Positions 6,844-9,479 of a DNA stretch of 9,479 bases are shown piece after piece. Source of the stretch: Microcaldota archaeon (GTDB lineage: Archaea > Micrarchaeota > Micrarchaeia > Norongarragalinales > UBA10210). Made by a program: the position numbers and the translations under genes. A model generated the notes under the pieces. That model was not told the origin of the DNA. It was given only the letters and a program-made list of their open reading frames with translations, and searched no databases. Location of the stretch: the NCBI GenBank assembly GCA_013331595.1, contig DUGE01000061.1, positions 1 to 9,479 on the forward strand, in the 5' to 3' direction. Position 1 is the stretch's first letter. Each line of letters begins with the position of its first letter.

Positions 6844-7881
6844 ATGGCACCTAAAACGAAAACGCCAGTACAACCGCCAATAGCGGCACCAACGCCTGCG
6901 CCAAGCCCGATAACTGCGCCAATCTCGCCTGCGAACCCGGGCCTTTCTGACCGCCTAGTGGCTTGGGGCAAGCAGCACCGCGTAATTTCCATTGTTGCGG
7001 TATTATTTTTTCTTTTAATTATCGCCTTGTCACTGTCTCCCCCCGAGCCTTCGGAAGAGACCGTCATAAACACCGCACTGTCGAGCACTGTCACGATACG
7101 AAATGATGCGGCCCAAGGCTCTGGAGTAATATTCGGAACCAACGATACGGACAGCTGGATTCTGACCAACAGGCATGTTGTTGACCCGGACTTTGACGCT
7201 AGCGGTGTTGCGAACCAGATTGTAATAATGCAAGATGGCAAGACTTTTTATCCCTCAGAAATTCTAATCCCCCCGCAAGACGGCATAGACCTTGCCTACG
7301 TTCTCATCCCGAAAGGAAATGCCGCGATTGCCACTATTGATTATGCTTATACGCCGAAAACAGCGGAGAAGGTCGTGGCAGTGGGCACCCCACTGGGGCT
7401 TGAAAGTACGGTTACAACGGGCATCGTTTCTGCAGTTCGTTATATTACTGCGGACAACGGGTACAAGACTGAAGTAATTCAAACAACCGCTCCAATCAAC
7501 CACGGAAACAGCGGCGGGGGGCTTTTCAGCCTTAAAACCGGAAACCTCTTGGGCATAAATTCTTTCTTGCCTCCCGAGTCGGCTAAATCCCAAGGCATAG
7601 GTTTTGCGTATAGCGTAACCCTTTTCGGTGACTTGCAGAAGACCAACTGGCGCAGCCTGGATTTGAACGCGCCTTCAGTCTGCCGAATAGACTGGACGGA
7701 CATCCTAGTGCAAGCAGACGGGACCGCCATAGGGCTGGAAAAAATAGGGTTAAGCGAGTGCTCGCAGTATGGGCCGTTGTGGTGCAACCCATCCACTCTC
7801 AAACTGGAAGAACGGGCTGACCTTTGCGGCTGTCCAACTGGCTATTATGCTTCCGGCGTCGACTGTATTGAATCCGATTAA
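6844..7881 (+). CDS. Membrane-anchored trypsin-like (HtrA/S1C-type) serine protease
   Basis: A 345-residue protein. Residues 1-33 are a Pro/Ala/Thr-rich tail, then a basic stretch and one membrane helix at about 47-65 (VISIVAVLFFLLIIALSL). This predicts an inside N-terminus and a protease domain outside the cell. The chymotrypsin-fold triad is visible: His111 in LTNRHVVD, Asp149 in GIDLAYVL, and Ser223 in INHGNSGGGL, the last close to the INPGNSGGPL of HtrA/DegP proteases. No PDZ domain follows. Instead residues 280-345 carry six Cys (280, 306, 314, 328, 330, 341) ending in CGCPTGYYASGVDC, like a small EGF-type knot. An in-frame ATG at 6742 would add 34 residues, but these would bury the Pro-rich start, so 6844 is preferred. 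It is divergent from the lipoprotein gene. A role in cleaving or surveying surface proteins is inferred. Confidence 0.85.
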   Translation: MAPKTKTPVQPPIAAPTPAPSPITAPISPANPGLSDRLVAWGKQHRVISIVAVLFFLLIIALSLSPPEPSEETVINTALSSTVTIRNDAAQGSGVIFGTNDTDSWILTNRHVVDPDFDASGVANQIVIMQDGKTFYPSEILIPPQDGIDLAYVLIPKGNAAIATIDYAYTPKTAEKVVAVGTPLGLESTVTTGIVSAVRYITADNGYKTEVIQTTAPINHGNSGGGLFSLKTGNLLGINSFLPPESAKSQGIGFAYSVTLFGDLQKTNWRSLDLNAPSVCRIDWTDILVQADGTAIGLEKIGLSECSQYGPLWCNPSTLKLEERADLCGCPTGYYASGVDCIESD

Positions 7882-7959
7882 GCAGAGCAACCCGCAGCTG
7901 ATTTGATTTAACGAGCCCGTGCACTGTTTCTTCTGTGATATCCAGAAGAGTGAAACTCT

Positions 7960-7996
7960 GCAAGGTCTTCTCGGAACCTTGCCTTTTCTTTTTCTG
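7960..7996 (+). terminator. Possible hairpin terminator after the protease gene
   Basis: GCAAGGT (7960-7966) pairs with ACCTTGC (7976-7982) around a nine-base loop. It is followed by a T-rich tract, CTTTTCTTTTTCTG (7983-7996). It lies about 80 bases after the protease stop and before the methyltransferase. No gene is visible in the rest of 7882-8043. Confidence 0.4.
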
Positions 7997-8043
7997 CCAA
8001 ATCGCACGCAAGGGGTTTTCTATTTTCCCAGTCATTCATTATT

Positions 8044-8664
8044 ATGGCCAACTCCAGTGCGGCGTGGAACAAGGCTTACGCCAGCAACCGCATCCAATGG
8101 CGAGGCGGCCAGCGGCTGGATTTGAAAATCCCTGAAGGCTCGCGCGTTTTGGAAGTGGGCTGCGGCAACGGCAAGACGATTGTAAGCCTGCTTGGAATGA
8201 ACGTGCAATTGCATGCAATTGATTTTTCCACTGTTGCAATACAACAGGCCAAGGAATTCGTGGCCCAGGCGGGAAAGCAATGCGACTTTTCAGTGCAGGA
8301 CGTCTGCAAAATGGATTTCGAGGACGGTTTTTTCGATTTCGTTTTATGCATCCACGTCCTTGGGCATTTGACGCCTTTGCAGAGGAAAAAGGCGGTTTCG
8401 GAAATGCTCCGCGTATCGAAGCCAGGTGGTACGCTTTATTTGCGTGATTTCACCGTAAACGATTTCAGGTGCGGGAAAGGCACTGAAACCGCGCCCAACA
8501 CTTTTGCCCGTAAAGGAATTGCAACGCACTATTTCACTGAAGAGGAAATGGCGCTCCTCCTGGCCGATTGCAAGATTGTTTCTCTCAATCCAATTTCGTG
8601 GAAGGTTACCTACGACCGTAAGACTTACCCGCGGCAGGAAATCGGCGTGTTGGTTGAAAAATAG
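8044..8664 (+). CDS. Class I SAM-dependent methyltransferase
   Basis: A 206-residue cytosolic protein with the Rossmann-type methyltransferase layout. Motif I is VLEVGCGNGK (35-44), the glycine-rich loop for S-adenosylmethionine. The acidic end of strand 2 is Asp60 in AIDFS. Motif II is DVCKMDFEDGFFDFVLCIHV (86-105), and motif III is MLRVSKPGGTLYLRDF (121-136). A DUF-type Methyltransf_11/25 core is therefore certain, while the substrate is not. RDFTVNDFRCGKG and HYFTEEEM after motif III are reminiscent of methyltransferases acting on tRNA or small molecules with a late C-terminal insert. No ribosome site is seen. A weak AT-rich element (TTTTCTATTTT, 8015-8025) lies about 25 bases before the ATG, so a leaderless mRNA is possible. 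It converges on the zinc-ribbon gene with only nine bases between stops; a T-rich stretch (8671-8684) may end its transcript. Confidence 0.88.
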   Translation: MANSSAAWNKAYASNRIQWRGGQRLDLKIPEGSRVLEVGCGNGKTIVSLLGMNVQLHAIDFSTVAIQQAKEFVAQAGKQCDFSVQDVCKMDFEDGFFDFVLCIHVLGHLTPLQRKKAVSEMLRVSKPGGTLYLRDFTVNDFRCGKGTETAPNTFARKGIATHYFTEEEMALLLADCKIVSLNPISWKVTYDRKTYPRQEIGVLVEK

Positions 8665-8673
8665 CTTAGGGTT

Positions 8674-8841
8674 TTAGTTTTTTCCCAATCGTGCTAAGGG
8701 TTTGAGGTAGCCGTTCGAGTCTTCCTTGAACTTGTGCCCAAAGCGGCATTCATACCGGCCGTTCTGGCCCCTGTTCATGAAGATAGAGTACTGGTTTTCC
8801 GTAAAACAAACTGGGCAGGCTGCTTCGCCGTTAACGACCAT
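8674..8841 (-). CDS. Small zinc-ribbon protein
   Basis: A 55-residue protein from ATG 8841. Cys9-x-x-Cys12 (ACPVCF) and Cys32-x-x-x-His36 (YECRFGHKF) form a likely zinc-binding ribbon, and the tail is basic (LKPLARLGKN). The start is fixed by an excellent ribosome site, GGTGAT at 8851-8846, four bases before the ATG. The open frame continues upstream to 8901, but that part runs through the ribosome site and the foldable leader. Proteins of this kind can bind nucleic acid or other proteins; nothing here tells which. It has a long leader and its own promoter candidate. Function is not recognised. Confidence 0.7.
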   Translation of the reverse strand: MVVNGEAACPVCFTENQYSIFMNRGQNGRYECRFGHKFKEDSNGYLKPLARLGKN

Positions 8842-8865
8842 TCTAATCACCTTTAGTTTGCGAAA

Positions 8866-8921
8866 GCTCGTGGCAGGCCGAGAAGGCTGGTGTCTAAGCA
8901 CTCACAAGTTAAGCCACTCGC
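8866..8921 (-). other. Foldable leader RNA upstream of the zinc-ribbon gene
   Basis: Read on the minus strand, GCGAGTGGC (8921-8913) faces GCCACGAGC (8874-8866). GTGGC/GCCAC pair and the outer GC pairs close a symmetric GA/GA step that could form tandem sheared G-A pairs. The 38-base apical part can form a smaller stem (AGCC with GGCCT flanking TTCTC). A TATA-like TTTAAAAA at 8965-8958 predicts a start near 8935, so the structure would sit in a leader of about 94 bases. It could be a regulatory leader, a small RNA, or chance. Confidence 0.25.
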
Positions 8922-8957
8922 GTCTGGGGGTTGTAAACAATAGTCTAGTAAATGCTG

Positions 8958-8965
8958 TTTTTAAA
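8958..8965 (-). promoter_or_regulatory. TATA-like box for the zinc-ribbon gene or its leader
   Basis: TTTAAAAA on the minus strand lies within a longer A/T tract and predicts transcription from about 8935. The AT-rich tract also reads TTTTTAAATTTTTT on +, so it may equally end transcripts from the left. Confidence 0.3.
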
Positions 8966-9015
8966 TTTTTTCATCCGTTTTCGAGATTCTGAAAATGCAA
9001 GAGTCTATCAAACCA

Positions 9016-9327
9016 TTACTTTGAGATGACGTCGTAGAACGTCTTGAGGAAAATGGCTTTCGCGATTTCAAGCTCTTCCTTGCCGTTTGGGGTAATAGTG
9101 TAAATCTTCCTGTTTCCGTTCCCTGCCTTGATGATTATGACTTTCTTTATGGTCAATTCCTTCAAAGCAGGATAAATCGTTCCGGGATTGGGCCTGAAGC
9201 CCTTGCGCTTTTCTATTTCCGATGCAAGTTCTGCTCCGTTCATCGGCTTCTTGTTCAAAAGCCACAAAATCAAGAATGAAAGGAATCCTCGCATGTCGCA
9301 TGCAACGCACTCGCCGTGTTTTCCCAT
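9016..9327 (-). CDS. PadR-family transcription regulator
   Basis: A 103-residue DNA-binding protein starting MGKHGECVACDMRGFLSFLI. A winged helix-turn-helix follows: the LWLLNKKPMNGAELASEIEK helix pair, then NPGTIYPALKELTIKKVI (48-65), the hallmark of PadR regulators, and the wing KAGNGNRKIYTITPNGKEEL (67-86). A short C-terminal helix (87-103) would be the dimer contact. Cys7-x-x-Cys10 just before the DMRGFLSFLILW stretch is a feature I associate with archaeal PadR proteins and could bind metal or sense redox state. The frame is open upstream to 9468, but that part lacks family similarity. A TATA-like box at 9360-9351 predicts an mRNA start at about 9329, so the message would be nearly leaderless from ATG 9327. 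An inverted repeat flanks that box, which suggests autoregulation. No target gene is adjacent inside the window. Confidence 0.88.
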   Translation of the reverse strand: MGKHGECVACDMRGFLSFLILWLLNKKPMNGAELASEIEKRKGFRPNPGTIYPALKELTIKKVIIIKAGNGNRKIYTITPNGKEELEIAKAIFLKTFYDVISK

Positions 9328-9333
9328 AATACT

Positions 9334-9377
9334 ATTGGTTATACGATACCTTAATATATGACTATTGTATATCCAAT
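9334..9377. promoter_or_regulatory. Inverted-repeat operator candidate around the PadR TATA box
   Basis: ATTGGTTATAC (9334-9344) and GTATATCCAAT (9367-9377) are inverted copies with one mismatch; extending to 14 bases keeps 12 matches. They bracket the TATA-like box (CATATATTAA on minus, 9360-9351). ACTATTG also recurs directly at 9331 and 9361, exactly 30 bases apart. A perfect palindrome, TCCAATATTGGA, lies at 9372-9383. This arrangement fits a dimeric repressor of its own gene and of any divergent transcript. Confidence 0.45.
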
Positions 9378-9413
9378 ATTGGACAGACAATAAGTCCGCT
9401 GGAGGTGTCTCGG

Positions 9414-9437
9414 ATGAACGGGCCAGGTTGTTGCTAA
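9414..9437 (+). CDS. Possible mini-ORF, seven codons, divergent from padR
   Basis: A full-strength ribosome site, GGAGGTG (9401-9407), lies six bases before ATG 9414, which opens a seven-codon frame MNGPGCC ending at TAA. The AT-rich box at 9351-9359 also reads TTAATATAT on +, which would start a transcript near 9381. It may be a leader peptide, the start of a gene whose remainder was lost, or chance. No other + gene follows before the window ends. Confidence 0.2.
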   Translation: MNGPGCC

Positions 9438-9479
9438 AACAGTTTTGAAAATTTTTGCTCTGTTGCATAACTAGCTTTA

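Noticed and set aside
7919..8135. Two short plus-strand frames overlapping the methyltransferase start
   Set aside because: They pass through the candidate terminator hairpin and into the methyltransferase in other frames, without motifs or ribosome sites.
8842..8990. Possible tRNA (TTCGAGATTC at 8979 resembles a T-loop)
   Set aside because: No matching acceptor, D or anticodon arms could be built on either strand around it.
9328..9468. 47-residue N-terminal extension of the PadR protein
   Set aside because: It runs through the TATA-like box and inverted repeat and has none of the PadR family pattern, which begins near the C-x-x-C at ATG 9327.

Overview
The window looks archaeal. The evidence is a pilin-like protein with a class III (archaellin/pilin) signal peptide, TATA-like boxes placed so that several mRNAs would be leaderless or nearly so, GGTGA-type ribosome sites elsewhere, a PadR regulator of the archaeal N-terminal C-x-x-C type, and a two-CW domain protein. 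The combination resembles DPANN-type genomes (for example Diapherotrites-like), but that placement is inference. No rRNA, tRNA or CRISPR array was seen.

Layout. (1) 1-620: a single-gene unit on the + strand encoding a secreted pilin-like protein, closed by a perfect hairpin plus T-run. (2) 621-820: no gene I can support. (3) 3883-821, minus strand: an orphan helical soluble protein, 48 bases upstream of a CPA-type cation/proton antiporter with a C-terminal GAF-like domain. (4) 4012-4257, +: a short membrane ORF that looks like the N-terminus of a ClC chloride channel with the rest missing. (5) 4401-4706, +: a two-CW domain protein with a well-supported GTG start. (6) 6700-4747, minus: a large lipoprotein with Ig-like domains and a Cys-rich tail, followed 17 bases later by a broken DUF2330 gene (frameshift in a six-base homopolymer plus a lost 3' end). 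(7) 6844-7881, +: divergent from the lipoprotein, a membrane-anchored HtrA-like serine protease without a PDZ domain, with its own Cys-rich tail. (8) 8044-8664, +: a class I SAM methyltransferase. (9) 8841-8674, minus: a small zinc-ribbon protein behind a leader of about 95 bases that can fold. (10) 9327-9016, minus: a PadR regulator whose TATA box lies between the arms of an imperfect inverted repeat.

How the genes relate. Most units appear independent. The common theme is the cell envelope: pilin, antiporter, channel remnant, lipoprotein, DUF2330 remnant and anchored protease. The lipoprotein and protease share a 143-base divergent promoter region and both end in Cys-rich extracellular tails, so a joint role at the cell surface is plausible but unproven. 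Two genes look decayed (ClC-like and DUF2330), and the right edge carries a short motif resembling an IS6-family end, so the region may be under turnover. I found no clear new multi-gene system. The best leads are the antiporter with altered ion-site motifs, the orphan gene beside it, and the PadR operator with a possible divergent mini-ORF.
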